Shown: positions 42,288 through 50,693, counted from the first letter of the stretch. The stretch: DNA of 64,000 nt from Enterococcus faecalis_A (GCA_051295955.1 JBPDWA010000004.1:186001-250000); one strand, 5' to 3'. The notes: a model not told the origin generated them from the sequence alone. Numbers and translations: made by a program.

Positions 42288-42407
42288 TTAACTGCTTGTA
42301 GCACATTTTGCCTTATCTAATCCGGCATCAAATCCAGCGACCCACTGATCAGCAAGGCAACCGTACTTACAATTCTTTAATTCCTCTAATAATTCATTCT
42401 TATTCAC
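42288..42407 (-). CDS. Small Cys-containing phage protein
   Basis: 39 residues from a GTG with AAAGGAGG nine bases upstream; three cysteines (ELKNCKYGCLADQW, AKCATSS). It overlaps the end of the YopX-like frame by eight bases. No family recognised. Confidence 0.5.
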   Translation of the reverse strand: MNKNELLEELKNCKYGCLADQWVAGFDAGLDKAKCATSS

Positions 42408-42854
42408 GTATTTCGTCCTCCTTTAGTAATTCCGGGGTTTCATGGATGTTGCCGATAACCTCATAAGAATAGCCTCCCACGCTATCTTTATTAAAAATCC
42501 TGTATTCCATTTCTGAGCTGGGGTCGGCGAAAACTAAGCCGGAATGATAACGTGATTCTTGCACAACAAAAGCTTTGTTATCCACATAATCAAAGCCGTT
42601 ATTAACATCTAATAAAACCACATCCCCCTCGTAAATCTCCACACCGTTTTTGTCTTTCCAGCCTGTTGATTGCATGAGCGCGCCATCTCTAAGGTTCAAA
42701 CTACGTCCACCACCTACACTAAAAGCTGTAGAAATATAGTGTTCGCTCATATCATAAACTAATCCTACATTCTCCCCACTTTCTTCTATGTGTAAGGCAC
42801 TCAACCGAATAAACTTTTTTTCCTTTTGTCCAACGCTCTAAATTTTGGTATCAT
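42400..42854 (-). pseudogene. YopX-family phage protein, frameshifted near its start
   Basis: The C-terminal 130 residues match the YopX family (LMQSTGWKDKNGVEIYEGDVVLLD, YEVIGNIHETPELL). The gene's AAGGAGG and ATG (42854) give MIPKFRALDKRKK, the family's usual beginning, but this frame stops after about 17 codons. A run of seven A (around 42815) separates the two frames; one more A would join them as ...KRKKKFIRLSALHIEE. YopX proteins are common in Gram-positive phages, function unknown. Confidence 0.75.
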
Positions 42855-42921
42855 TGTTAGTCCTCCTTAAAATACTCTGGCATTTTATATTTGATAATCG
42901 CCGTGTGGAAAGCCTTTTTTA

Positions 42922-43119
42922 TTAACTTCCCTTCTCTTGCTTCACATACCCTGCACGCTTTAAGCGTTCCTCAATCGTTGGTAGTTGCTTCCACGGGGTC
43001 ATCTTCGTTTGCATCCCTTTGGCAACCGTCTTGGCATCGGCCACCGTTACATACCGATACGAGCGTGTACTTTCATCAGCGATTAGCGCTGTGGTCGTTG
43101 TGTGGTAGATTTCTAGCAT
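42922..43119 (-). CDS. Small phage protein, unknown
   Basis: 65 residues, basic, with a helical C-terminus (LPTIEERLKRAGYVKQEKG). It overlaps the end of the upstream gene by seven bases. No family recognised. Confidence 0.55.
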   Translation of the reverse strand: MLEIYHTTTTALIADESTRSYRYVTVADAKTVAKGMQTKMTPWKQLPTIEERLKRAGYVKQEKGS

Positions 43120-43463
43120 TGAGCTTCCTCGCTTCCTCTCAACGTAAGTTCTTTTCTATAGTTATTCCACATCGCTTTACTCATTCCAGCCGCTCTTCTC
43201 AATGTATTGTCTCGGTAGCCTAACTTTCTGAGGAAGATATATTCTTTTACTGTCAGTTGATCCGCATCAATTGTTTTGATTGGTCTGGATACATCCATCG
43301 TCTCGCCATCGATTTCTTTTCCTAATTGCCTAATCTTTCTTGCGACCGGGTTATCTGTTTTATACCAATTTGGATAAGCTTCCATAAGGGCTACTATTTC
43401 TCGCCGCTTGGCTTTTTTTATCTTCTTCAAAGTAGACACATCTTCAAAAGTTACGCTGTCCAT
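43113..43463 (-). CDS. Phage protein with C-terminal helix-turn-helix-like region
   Basis: 116 residues. Basic N-terminal helix (LKKIKKAKRREIVALMEAYPNW), then DADQLTVKEYIFLRKLGYRDNTLRRAAGMSKAMWNNYRKEL, which reads like a helix-turn-helix. It could be a small regulator of the early-middle genes. It follows ssb by about 10 bases. Confidence 0.6.
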   Translation of the reverse strand: MDSVTFEDVSTLKKIKKAKRREIVALMEAYPNWYKTDNPVARKIRQLGKEIDGETMDVSRPIKTIDADQLTVKEYIFLRKLGYRDNTLRRAAGMSKAMWNNYRKELTLRGSEEAQC

Positions 43464-43472
43464 GGTTCCTCC

Positions 43473-44003
43473 TTAAAATGGCAGCCCATCGTCTGGCATG
43501 TTGCTCCCATTGCCAGTAAATGGAGGGGTGTGAAACCCATGCTCACTTAATCCCGGCATAGATGGCTGATTATTTTGCGTTTTAAAGCCGTTGTTTTGGT
43601 TTGAGGTAGGGATTCTCCCCTCAGATTTGTTTAAAATCCCGTCAGCAGCGTTTTGGTTAGTCTGAGCGTTACTTTGATCCTTGGCTTTACGTTCCAATAA
43701 CTGGAAATTTTCACAAACAACTTCAGTCACATACACACGCTGTCCTTGTTGGTTTTCGTAAGAACGAGTTTGTATTCTTCCAACGACACCTAACAATGTT
43801 CCTTTGTGCGCATAGTTTGACATGGTTTCCGCTGGTTTACGCCAGATAACACAGTTAATAAAATCTGCCTCGTGCTCTCCATTCTGATTCTTAAAATTAC
43901 GATTTACCGCAAGTGTGAACGTAGCCACCGCCTGTCCACTGTTTGTATATCTAAGGTCTGGCTCTTTTGTTAATCGCCCGACTAGTACTGTTTGATTAAT
44001 CAT
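43473..44003 (-). CDS. ssb: Single-stranded DNA-binding protein
   Basis: 176 residues. OB-fold residues 1-110 (INQTVLVGRLTKEPDLRYTNSG, FINCVIWRKPAETMSNYAHKG, RSYENQQGQRVYVTEVVCE), a Gln/Asn-rich linker and the acidic end DDGLPF, which binds partner proteins. AGAGGAG before the ATG at 44003 decides the start. Part of the phage replication module. Confidence 0.95.
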   Translation of the reverse strand: MINQTVLVGRLTKEPDLRYTNSGQAVATFTLAVNRNFKNQNGEHEADFINCVIWRKPAETMSNYAHKGTLLGVVGRIQTRSYENQQGQRVYVTEVVCENFQLLERKAKDQSNAQTNQNAADGILNKSEGRIPTSNQNNGFKTQNNQPSMPGLSEHGFHTPPFTGNGSNMPDDGLPF

Positions 44004-44088
44004 TATTCTTGTCTCCTCTCTCACCGAGTAAATACCCCAACATCAAGGTCATTAACCAAACTACAACACCGACAACAAGTTTAATCAT
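43996..44088 (-). CDS. 30-residue single-pass membrane peptide
   Basis: GAGGAGG lies eight bases before the ATG at 44088. The peptide is one membrane helix (LVVGVVVWLMTLMLGYLL) with a charged tail (GERGDKNND). It overlaps ssb by eight bases and the end of the gene before it, so it is translationally coupled on both sides. Confidence 0.55.
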   Translation of the reverse strand: MIKLVVGVVVWLMTLMLGYLLGERGDKNND

Positions 44089-44456
44089 TTCTTTCATCCT
44101 CCTCACACGTACCAAATAAAATCGCAATAGCTACTTCTGCTTCCCTCTCTGCAAAAAGTTCATCTCTCCATTGGCTAAATTCTTCCGTGACCGGTAACCA
44201 GTCTTCGTAGGCTGTACTCTCAAAAGATTTTTTTTTGCTCCACTTCGTCGTAAGCGAGGATAAAATTTAAACAGCTTAAAAACATCAGGCCTTGTTCCCT
44301 ATATTTTGTAAAAAATTGAATGCGCTTTTTCACCTCTTCTGGCATATCTGCTTTTGGTGGCTTTATTTTCTGTTCCCCATCAACATCTAAAATTTTAAAG
44401 CCATAGATATTTTTCACACTTCGACTTAATCTATGAAGTCTTTCAGTATTTGTCAT
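44081..44456 (-). pseudogene. Small phage protein, frameshifted in an A run
   Basis: The open frame 44220-44456 gives 78 residues ending EVEQKKIF at a run of nine A. Removing one A would continue as KKSFESTAYEDWLPVTEEFSQWRDEL... for about 45 more residues, ending in an overlap with the next start, as is normal in this operon. The acidic extension has no start codon of its own, so one gene with an indel is the best reading. Function unknown. Confidence 0.6.
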
Positions 44457-44523
44457 TTAGATAACCTCCACTATGATTTCTGTCTATTACTTTGAATGTT
44501 GCCAGTCGTTCCTCTTTGAGCGC

Positions 44524-44934
44524 CTAGTCTATTTCCGCTTTTGACCACGGTTTGATTAGTTGAGCATTGTACTCAACAATTAAGTCGACATGCTCGTAAT
44601 ACATTTGATTTATTCCTGTGATTTGGATAGCTAGATCATCTTTTTCGCCTTGAGCTCCTATGAATTCTCCGACTTTATAAATATCCGGAAACATGTCTTT
44701 CGCTGTGTTGTAGCGTCGCTTAAAACTAGAGTACCGATTGTATTTACTAAAATCGGTATCACTATTTACCTTTTGACAAACAGCCGTCATATCTAGCTTT
44801 GGATTGCGATAAACTTGGACATCTAACTCACTTATGGCTATGATGACGTACTTATCAGACTCGTACATAAATGATTCGCCGACCGACACCGACTTATTAA
44901 AGCCGGATCGTCTAAGCTTAAATACTTTTAGCAT
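44524..44934 (-). CDS. Phage protein of the replication region, unknown
   Basis: 136 residues from the ATG with AGGTGG eight bases upstream. Mixed composition (VFKLRRSGFNKSVSVGESF, KYNRYSSFKRRYNTAKDMFPDIY). Follows the replication initiator gene. No family recognised. Confidence 0.55.
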   Translation of the reverse strand: MLKVFKLRRSGFNKSVSVGESFMYESDKYVIIAISELDVQVYRNPKLDMTAVCQKVNSDTDFSKYNRYSSFKRRYNTAKDMFPDIYKVGEFIGAQGEKDDLAIQITGINQMYYEHVDLIVEYNAQLIKPWSKAEID

Positions 44935-44946
44935 GTATACGTCCAC

Positions 44947-45828
44947 CTACTCTCCTAGTAATTCTTGCAGTTCTTGTTCCAGCCGTGCTTGTTCCTCCGG
45001 GGAGAGTTTCTTTTCTTCTGCCGGATTACTTACCCAGTCTGGCAGCTGTTCTTGTCGTACTGGTTGTTTCTGGTGACCACCATATTGTTTTGGTTGCCAA
45101 TTCTGTTGGTTTAAATAGCTCTCAAATTTTGGCCCAAACAATGTCTCGGGTCTAAGATACTTTTGCATGTCTGCGTCGTTGAGCCATTCAGTGGTTTTTT
45201 TATCGATAACTGTTTTAAAGTCATCTACACTGAACCCCTCTGCTAGCCGTGCATCAATCTTGGTTTGAGTTGCTTTTGTTTGGTAGCGATAGTTGGTATT
45301 GGCTTTTTGATTTAGATAATCAATGATTAATTTGTAAGGCTTAGGCGTTGTCGAGTTTTGCTTTGGCAAACTCGGCATATTATCTTTACTATCCTTACCT
45401 AACCTAACCTTACCTAACCTAACCTGCGTCTCCAAACTGTATCCATCTTGTATACATTCTATATCTACAGGCGTTAAAACCGTGTCATTAAAGCTATAAG
45501 CCTTATTGTCTTTGTCCGTAAGCAACGCTTTTTCTTCTTGATACAGGGTCGGTTTATACCGATCCTTTTGGATATAGTTGTGTATCTTCCAATGCTTGAT
45601 TACAATCACACCACTCTCAAATACTAAAATAAATCGTTTAGCCATGAGCAGCTTTAAATCATCGTCTCCACACCCAACCATGCGCTGGATTTTTTTAGGG
45701 TTGTTTATAAATCCATCATCATCCGCACGCATTGCTAAATGGAAATATAATGATTGGCTAGACAGCGGCATGTCTAGAAATGCGTCACTGTCAATAATCG
45801 TTTTGGCAAACATACGTCGTTCTGCCAT
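44947..45828 (-). CDS. Phage replication initiator (replisome organiser with phg_2220_C-type C-terminus)
   Basis: 293 residues. N-terminal winged-helix part typical of phage replisome organisers (RRMFAKTIIDSDAFLDMPLSSQSLYFHLAMRADDDGFINNP, residues 1-110). The C-terminal domain at about 165-245 matches the conserved phage family phg_2220_C (LIIDYLNQKANTNYRY, ...RLAEGFSVDDFKTVIDKK, LRPETLFGPKFESYLNQ). It probably binds the phage origin and loads helicase. A short DNA repeat at 45393-45425 encodes QVRLGKVRLGK. No phage DnaC was found beside it. Confidence 0.85.
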   Translation of the reverse strand: MAERRMFAKTIIDSDAFLDMPLSSQSLYFHLAMRADDDGFINNPKKIQRMVGCGDDDLKLLMAKRFILVFESGVIVIKHWKIHNYIQKDRYKPTLYQEEKALLTDKDNKAYSFNDTVLTPVDIECIQDGYSLETQVRLGKVRLGKDSKDNMPSLPKQNSTTPKPYKLIIDYLNQKANTNYRYQTKATQTKIDARLAEGFSVDDFKTVIDKKTTEWLNDADMQKYLRPETLFGPKFESYLNQQNWQPKQYGGHQKQPVRQEQLPDWVSNPAEEKKLSPEEQARLEQELQELLGE

Positions 45829-45831
45829 CGT

Positions 45832-46473
45832 TTAGCCTCCTATATTTAGCTTTTTCCGCTCTTCGGCGTTTAATTGAACCGGTTTTACCTGATACTTATT
45901 CATAAAATTTTGCGTACCTATCCTGTGCTCCTCTTGGTGATGCTCACGGCAGCCAGCATAAAACGTAAACGTATCATGACTAATCTTTTTGCGATTACGC
46001 CCCATGCCAACTACTTGGATGTGGCAAACATCAGCCTGTTTCCCGCATATGCAGCATCTACGGTATTTGAGGCAGTAGTAAAACCATTTGTTGTTATCTA
46101 ATAAATAGTTATACCGTCGCTGTAACGAGATATTGTTTTTTAATACAAATTTGATTAAAAAATTTATCCACTCTGTCCCCTCATTTTTAGTTGCTTTGTG
46201 GTGCTCAAAATACAAGCCTGTTTTAGCCTCATAGTAGTATTTGAGCACGCCCTCAATCCACTTGGGCTCGTCGTAACTCCAGTGTGCTATATCAGCAATT
46301 AGCGCATGTGAGAGCGCATTTTGTTTATGAGACATCTGGCGGTTGTCTAACAACTCCACCCTTGCCAAATTGTCCTCCTTGGCAGCTAGCAAGTCTAAAA
46401 AGTTGCTATTAATCTCATCTTCAAATTCAAGCGTTATTTTATTTCCGTTGTTATTAATGATTTTGCCGATCAT
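45832..46473 (-). CDS. Putative HNHc nuclease of the phage recombination module
   Basis: 213 residues matching a family of phage proteins called putative HNHc nucleases: QMSHKQNALSHALIADIAHWSY in the first half and a Cys/His-rich end (RRCCICGKQADVCHIQVVG, YAGCREHHQEEHRIG). It lies directly after the ERF gene, the usual neighbour, so a role in recombination or processing of DNA ends is likely. The stop is three bases from the next start. Confidence 0.85.
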   Translation of the reverse strand: MIGKIINNNGNKITLEFEDEINSNFLDLLAAKEDNLARVELLDNRQMSHKQNALSHALIADIAHWSYDEPKWIEGVLKYYYEAKTGLYFEHHKATKNEGTEWINFLIKFVLKNNISLQRRYNYLLDNNKWFYYCLKYRRCCICGKQADVCHIQVVGMGRNRKKISHDTFTFYAGCREHHQEEHRIGTQNFMNKYQVKPVQLNAEERKKLNIGG

Positions 46474-46477
46474 TTCC

Positions 46478-47152
46478 TCACGTCGCTTTCCCTTGTTCCT
46501 TTTTCTCTTTCGCTTTCATCTTTTCAAAGTGAGTACGCAATTCATTGGTATATCTAATCAGTGTCTCGAATTCTTCTAAGGTAATATCGTCAATAAAAGT
46601 TTGGATGCCTTTTTTAAGCAGTACAGCTCCAGTTACTTCTTCTTCCGTTTTATCTTGCAGTTCTGCTAAAGATTTCAATAAAAGTTTTAAAGAATGAACT
46701 TGCTCTTGTGTCGCTTTTTTTGGCGGTTGAAGCTTCACTCCCTCAAGCTCTGGATCCGCTCCTGTAGGCACTTGAAATAAGTTTGTTAAAGCATATTTAA
46801 GCGCGCCTGTTTGCGCTTTATACACCCCTTTATCACCCGCATCTTGTCCTGTTCCGACACCTTTAAACATACGTGTTTCCCCTGTTTCTGCATCTTCCAA
46901 GGTGTACATAACTTCGATGGTTGTCCGATATTCCGTTTTTCCTTTGGCAGTTGTTACCTCATCAACTTTATGTGAGATAATATCCGAAAATAACACTAAC
47001 TTTCTTTTGGCCAGCTCTTCGCGAATTACTTGCTTGATATCACTTTCAGTGGCATAGGCATATTTATGGAAGTCATTCCAACCTGTTTTAGGAATGCGCT
47101 TTACCTCTTTAGTGATTTCAGCAATTTTGAGGATTAATTTATTTTCTGTCAT
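46478..47152 (-). CDS. ERF-family single-strand annealing protein
   Basis: 224 residues. ERF core: AEITKEVKRIPKTGWNDFHKYAYATESDIKQVIREELAKR, then TTIEVMYTLEDAETG and KGVYKAQTGALKYALTNLFQVPTG. It anneals complementary strands during phage recombination. The C-terminus is Lys/Glu-rich. It overlaps the preceding gene by four bases. Confidence 0.93.
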   Translation of the reverse strand: MTENKLILKIAEITKEVKRIPKTGWNDFHKYAYATESDIKQVIREELAKRKLVLFSDIISHKVDEVTTAKGKTEYRTTIEVMYTLEDAETGETRMFKGVGTGQDAGDKGVYKAQTGALKYALTNLFQVPTGADPELEGVKLQPPKKATQEQVHSLKLLLKSLAELQDKTEEEVTGAVLLKKGIQTFIDDITLEEFETLIRYTNELRTHFEKMKAKEKKEQGKAT

Positions 47153-47448
47153 CGCTTATTAAGCCACTCCTTCCCACTGATGATTTCCAGTTTGCTTGCT
47201 AGTAAATTATCCGGGTCGTACTCGTCCAGCGCTGTCATAAAGCTTTCTTGATTACCAACTAGTTTTCTTTTCCCGTCCTTATATCTAAAGTACATAATAA
47301 ATACCCAATCGCTCTCATAGACGACGTTTCCAAAATCGTCAATGTTCCAATTCATGGTGTCGTCTATTTCTTCCCCGTATTCGTCGTAAAAGTCTTCTGA
47401 CGGAGTTGTGAGGTATTTATCTAAAGCCGCTGCTTCTTGTGGTGTCAT
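47149..47448 (-). CDS. Small acidic phage protein, unknown
   Basis: 99 residues, strongly acidic at the start (TPSEDFYDEYGEEIDDTMNW), with a beta-like middle (NVVYESDWVFIMYFRYKDGKRKLV). Lies between rha and the ERF gene. No family recognised. Confidence 0.6.
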   Translation of the reverse strand: MTPQEAAALDKYLTTPSEDFYDEYGEEIDDTMNWNIDDFGNVVYESDWVFIMYFRYKDGKRKLVGNQESFMTALDEYDPDNLLASKLEIISGKEWLNKR

Positions 47449-47460
47449 TTCTATAACCCC

Positions 47461-48147
47461 CTATTCAAAAATATCGCCTTGCTTATTTGTATTTTTGATA
47501 AGCAAGCGTAACTCTGTGTTAGGTAACCACTCGTCAATAAAGCTTAATGCCTCATCAAATTTAACGCGTGGCAACTCGCCGTAGCGCGGTAGATGGAAAT
47601 ACTGTTTAAAGTCACGCCAATAGCTAGAAAACACCTTTTTAGAATGTTGTTTATACGCTGGGCTATCCTTGCCACCTAAGCATTCCACAACCTTTCTTGC
47701 GGAGTGATCCTTAACCTCAGCCTCTTGTTGGCCAGTAATGCGCATCGTATCCTTTAGTTTAGATACGTCTTTTTTTACATCTTTCATCTCTTCCAGTTGA
47801 TAGATCATCATATCCTCGATTGTTTGAGGAACGGTATTTTTACGGATAACTGTCTCCATTTCGTTAAACGCTTCAATATACCTTTGTTTAAAATAGATGG
47901 CTTTTTTACCAGTGAAACCCATTGCTAAAAGAAAGAATCCATCGCGACGAATAAAGTAAACTCTGCGGTCACGACCGTATTTGTCAGGTTCTATCCCTTC
48001 AAAAAACATCTCCTCAAAATTGAGGACATCTTCTTTTAGTTTTTCGATATCTCTTAAAACATTGTCATGGCGTTTATCAAAACTATCTGCAACTTGCAAA
48101 CTAGTGGTTACGGCTTCCTTATTTTTCATAATTACTAAATCTTGCAT
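47461..48147 (-). CDS. Rha-family phage regulatory protein
   Basis: 228 residues. The N-terminal Rha domain is clear: TTSLQVADSFDKRHDNVLRDIEKL and YFIRRDGFFLLAMGFTGKKAIYFKQRYIEAFNEME. A C-terminal domain of about 90 residues follows (ARKVVECLGGKDSPAYKQ...). Rha proteins interfere with growth in the absence of host factor IHF in P22-like phages; here the role is probably early regulation. AAGGAGG lies upstream. Confidence 0.9.
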   Translation of the reverse strand: MQDLVIMKNKEAVTTSLQVADSFDKRHDNVLRDIEKLKEDVLNFEEMFFEGIEPDKYGRDRRVYFIRRDGFFLLAMGFTGKKAIYFKQRYIEAFNEMETVIRKNTVPQTIEDMMIYQLEEMKDVKKDVSKLKDTMRITGQQEAEVKDHSARKVVECLGGKDSPAYKQHSKKVFSSYWRDFKQYFHLPRYGELPRVKFDEALSFIDEWLPNTELRLLIKNTNKQGDIFE

Positions 48148-48203
48148 ATTGAAATTCCTCCTTCTTGTGGTATCATTTACATAGATATTTTTAGTTATGC
48201 GAC

Positions 48204-48374
48204 TTATCTCTTGCCGGCGGAGTCGCTTTTTTGCTCGTAGATAAGCGGCTCTGGGTAGGTGATGCCGCCTTTAAATTTGCTAAATTTATGGATCAACAGT
48301 CGGCTTACCTCTGCCTTGTCTACGCCCTTTGCGTAGACTTTACGGCTTTTTAAACCTAGAGCTTGCATTGTCAT
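48204..48374 (-). CDS. Small basic phage protein
   Basis: 56 residues: LGLKSRKVYAKGVDKAEVSRLLIHKF followed by a short Pro/Ser-containing tail. AGGAGAGG lies six bases before the ATG. It overlaps the next gene by one base. No family recognised. Confidence 0.6.
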   Translation of the reverse strand: MTMQALGLKSRKVYAKGVDKAEVSRLLIHKFSKFKGGITYPEPLIYEQKSDSAGKR

Positions 48375-48556
48375 TACAGACCTCTCCTCTCTTTTTGTTG
48401 GATATGGTTTAAACGTGTTTTTAGTTCCTCTAAATCTTTAAGTGCATATTCACTTGTCCCGTGCCACTTCCCTATAAAATCTATGTCGTTGTTTTCTAGT
48501 GCTGTTTTTAAGGCATTAATTTTATTGGTTAGTATCTTAACTTTAGCCTTATTCAT
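48374..48556 (-). CDS. Small helical phage protein
   Basis: 60 residues, helical (KVKILTNKINALKTALENND, ALKDLEELKTRLNHIQQKE). The ATG at 48556 with AGGTG upstream is preferred to a GTG at 48565. Unknown function. Confidence 0.6.
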   Translation of the reverse strand: MNKAKVKILTNKINALKTALENNDIDFIGKWHGTSEYALKDLEELKTRLNHIQQKERRGL

Positions 48557-48605
48557 TTTGCTCACCTTGCCCTTTTGTAGTATAATTACATAAAGTTTAA
48601 TTTCC

Positions 48606-48881
48606 TTAGTTGCTTGTATCGTCTGCCAACGATGCAGGCTTTTTTAGTAGTTCTTGTATTTCTTCTAGCAACACATTTTGTGTGTGGTCTAATTCATCGG
48701 TTAAATTTTTTACTCTTGTTACAAAAGCATCCGAATCAATAACAGATTTTGTATGATATTCACACTCAATTTTTAATCTTTTAAAATAAGTGTATTGATT
48801 GAGAGAAAACTGATTTTCTGGAGATAATCGTTTATCTCTATGGAAAACTTCGAACTCTTTTTTTTCATCAAAAATTCCCAT
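48606..48881 (-). CDS. Small phage protein, unknown
   Basis: 91 residues, charged and helical at the end (LTDELDHTQNVLLEEIQELLKK). Overlaps the upstream gene by 14 bases. No family recognised. Confidence 0.55.
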   Translation of the reverse strand: MGIFDEKKEFEVFHRDKRLSPENQFSLNQYTYFKRLKIECEYHTKSVIDSDAFVTRVKNLTDELDHTQNVLLEEIQELLKKPASLADDTSN

Positions 48882-49071
48882 TTCCGTTCCCCTCCAATAA
48901 CTTGTTATAAATCCCCTCGTACCGCTTTAGCTCCGCTTGATAGTGCTTAATCGTACGGATATCAAGCTCCATCGGGTCTTTGCCATGTAACAATTTGATG
49001 CAATCTTTTAGTGTTACAATATGCTCTCTTACAAGCTCTCTCACTAAAAATGCCTCGTGTTTGGTTAACAT
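48868..49071 (-). CDS. Small helical phage protein, unknown
   Basis: 67 residues (HEAFLVRELVREHIVTLKDCIKLL, IRTIKHYQAELKRYEGIYNKLL). Overlaps both neighbours by a few bases in the early operon. No family recognised. Confidence 0.55.
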   Translation of the reverse strand: MLTKHEAFLVRELVREHIVTLKDCIKLLHGKDPMELDIRTIKHYQAELKRYEGIYNKLLEGNGNGNF

Positions 49072-49229
49072 TGGTTGTCACATCGCTTTGGCCGCCACGC
49101 TGTCATAATCTCGTTAGCTCCGATAATCACTAATGTAGCTATGCCAGCCTTAACAGAGATACTTGTGACTATCACCATCATGGTGAGTACTAGTATATTT
49201 GATAAAGTGTAGCGTAGTTGTTTATTCAT
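49065..49229 (-). CDS. Small two-helix membrane protein
   Basis: 54 residues; GGAGG precedes the ATG at 49229. Two hydrophobic segments (NILVLTMMVIVTSISV, GIATLVIIGANEIMTAW) and a basic Cys-containing tail. It overlaps the stop of the gene before it (ATGA). Confidence 0.55.
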   Translation of the reverse strand: MNKQLRYTLSNILVLTMMVIVTSISVKAGIATLVIIGANEIMTAWRPKRCDNQC

Positions 49230-49471
49230 TTATTTTCCTCCATATAATCCGCAGTAAATAAATCTCTACGCACTACTTCGTCGTAAATTTTTTCCAACAA
49301 GTCATCATTTTCAAAATTATCAACCGTTGGATGTATATAGTTTTGTCCTGATGAGTACCATGCTGGCGATTCTAAAATTTCATTTTCTATTCCTCGGATT
49401 GTATTTCCCGTGTTGCTCGCCCCAACTATAAAAAATAGAGCAATGACTTCTTGATCAGTTAAATTGTCCAT
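49226..49471 (-). CDS. Small phage protein, unknown
   Basis: 81 residues from the ATG at 49471 with AAGGAGG nine bases upstream; the longer frame to 49597 is a different gene's DNA. The product is DNLTDQEVIALFFIVGASNTGN... with an acidic C-terminus. No family recognised. Confidence 0.6.
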   Translation of the reverse strand: MDNLTDQEVIALFFIVGASNTGNTIRGIENEILESPAWYSSGQNYIHPTVDNFENDDLLEKIYDEVVRRDLFTADYMEENK

Positions 49472-49597
49472 TCGTTTCTGCCTCCTTACATAATTTATCC
49501 GCAATCGCCTTATCATGATCGCTACAGATGACGCCTTGTAGGGTTGCTTTGCGCTCGTTGATGCTGTCTTGTGGTAGTTTTGGTTTATTGTTGTCAT
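49455..49597 (-). pseudogene. Small phage gene with a one-base deletion near its start
   Basis: An AAGGAG and ATG (49597) begin MTT, but the plausible coding frame behind it (NKPKLPQDSINERKATLQGV, ending at 49455) is shifted by one base. An extra A in the ACAACAAT stretch would join the two into a protein of about 47 residues. The zero frame gives an unlikely sequence that runs into the next gene. Confidence 0.45.
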
Positions 49598-49599
49598 GT

Positions 49600-49761
49600 T
49601 TATTGCTCCTTCTTGTAAAAATTTTCTATTAATGATTTCATTTGTTGCTCTTGCTCATCAAAGAATTTATCTAGCCACCTGACCAAATTGTTCGCAAATA
49701 ATTTAGTCCATGCTACAGATATAAATGCCGATACAACTACAGATATAAAAATTGTTGTCAT
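49600..49761 (-). CDS. Single-pass membrane protein with helical tail
   Basis: 53 residues; AAAGGAGG precedes the ATG. One N-terminal membrane segment (TIFISVVVSAFISVAW) then a charged helix (VRWLDKFFDEQEQQMKSLIEN). First gene of this minus-strand run left of the plus-strand zinc-ribbon gene. Confidence 0.6.
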   Translation of the reverse strand: MTTIFISVVVSAFISVAWTKLFANNLVRWLDKFFDEQEQQMKSLIENFYKKEQ

Positions 49762-49814
49762 TGCTGTTTCCTCCTTTGGTTTTTGGTATAATTAATTGAA
49801 AGCGAGGTGATTTT

Positions 49815-50516
49815 ATGTTAAAAATTGTTGAAGTCGAATTCCCGGAAACTCCCTTTAAACTAACAGGAAACTTTAATCTATCAGATAATTGTCCGCATTG
49901 TAAAAATTTTATTCAACCTATAGTTATTCATGGACGTGCACAAAATATAGTCGAAATGAAAACTGAAAATAAAGTAGCTGTTATGCTTCAATGCCCCAAT
50001 GAAAAGTGCAAACAATTTTTTCTCGATTGGTTTTCCATTGTTGTTAACAGCTCGATGTCGATAGAAACTATTACTGACTTGGTATATACGTATTCTCCAG
50101 TCTTGGAAAACGATTTACCTAAGGATATTGAAATTATATTTCCTGACTTCACTAAAATTTATAACCAATCAATTGGAGCTGAGGTGTATAAGTTGGATCA
50201 AATTGCAGGCATCGGTTATAGAAAGTCTTTAGAGTTTTTAATTAAAGATTATGCTATCCGATTACACCCTCAAAAAATTGATTCCATAAAACAAGACTAC
50301 CTAAAAGATGTAATTTCTAAATATTTCGGCGATTTCCCTAAATTACAATCACTAGCAACAGCCGCATCCTGGATTGGGAATGACGAAACCCATTTTGTTA
50401 GAAAACATGAGGATAAAGATATAGAAAGTATGAAAAAGTTTATTAAATCAGCCGCAATGTATATAGCTACTGATATGGATGCAGATGAGGCTAAGAAATT
50501 TATAAAGCCTGAATAA
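49815..50516 (+). CDS. Zinc-ribbon plus DUF4145-like protein, inserted against the operon
   Basis: 233 residues. The N-terminal part has two Cys pairs (CPHCKNF at about 25 and CPNEKCKQFF at about 62) forming a likely zinc ribbon. The C-terminal 110 residues match DUF4145 (YRKSLEFLIKDYA, SLATAASWIGNDETHFVRKHEDKDIESMKKFIKSAAMYI), a helical domain I place among HEPN-like folds; the R-x3-H arrangement here is suggestive. It is the only large plus-strand gene inside the early minus-strand operon and has its own GAGGTGA, so it looks like a moron. A defence role is an inference. Confidence 0.7.
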   Translation: MLKIVEVEFPETPFKLTGNFNLSDNCPHCKNFIQPIVIHGRAQNIVEMKTENKVAVMLQCPNEKCKQFFLDWFSIVVNSSMSIETITDLVYTYSPVLENDLPKDIEIIFPDFTKIYNQSIGAEVYKLDQIAGIGYRKSLEFLIKDYAIRLHPQKIDSIKQDYLKDVISKYFGDFPKLQSLATAASWIGNDETHFVRKHEDKDIESMKKFIKSAAMYIATDMDADEAKKFIKPE

Positions 50517-50520
50517 ATTT

Positions 50521-50673
50521 TCACTTTTTCTTGAGCGCCTCTATGAGCTTTCTATTTATGTCTAACATCTTCATTGCCACTTCAGTAGTCAATTCTAATA
50601 AAGCGTTAAGATAATTGATTTCATTTTCGAGATCAGTTATCTTTTTTTCGTTTTTTTTCTGAACTTCTTCCAA
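50521..50673 (-). CDS. Small coiled-coil phage protein
   Basis: 50 residues from a TTG start with AAGGAGGG seven bases upstream. Almost wholly coiled coil (KKITDLENEINYLNALLELTTEV...). The stop lies four bases from the stop of the convergent zinc-ribbon gene. Confidence 0.6.
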   Translation of the reverse strand: MEEVQKKNEKKITDLENEINYLNALLELTTEVAMKMLDINRKLIEALKKK

Positions 50674-50693
50674 TTTTCATCCCTCCTTATAGC

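Noticed and set aside
45393..45425. Telomere-like direct repeat CCTAACCTAACC
   Set aside because: It is inside the replication initiator gene and simply encodes a duplicated VRLGK segment.
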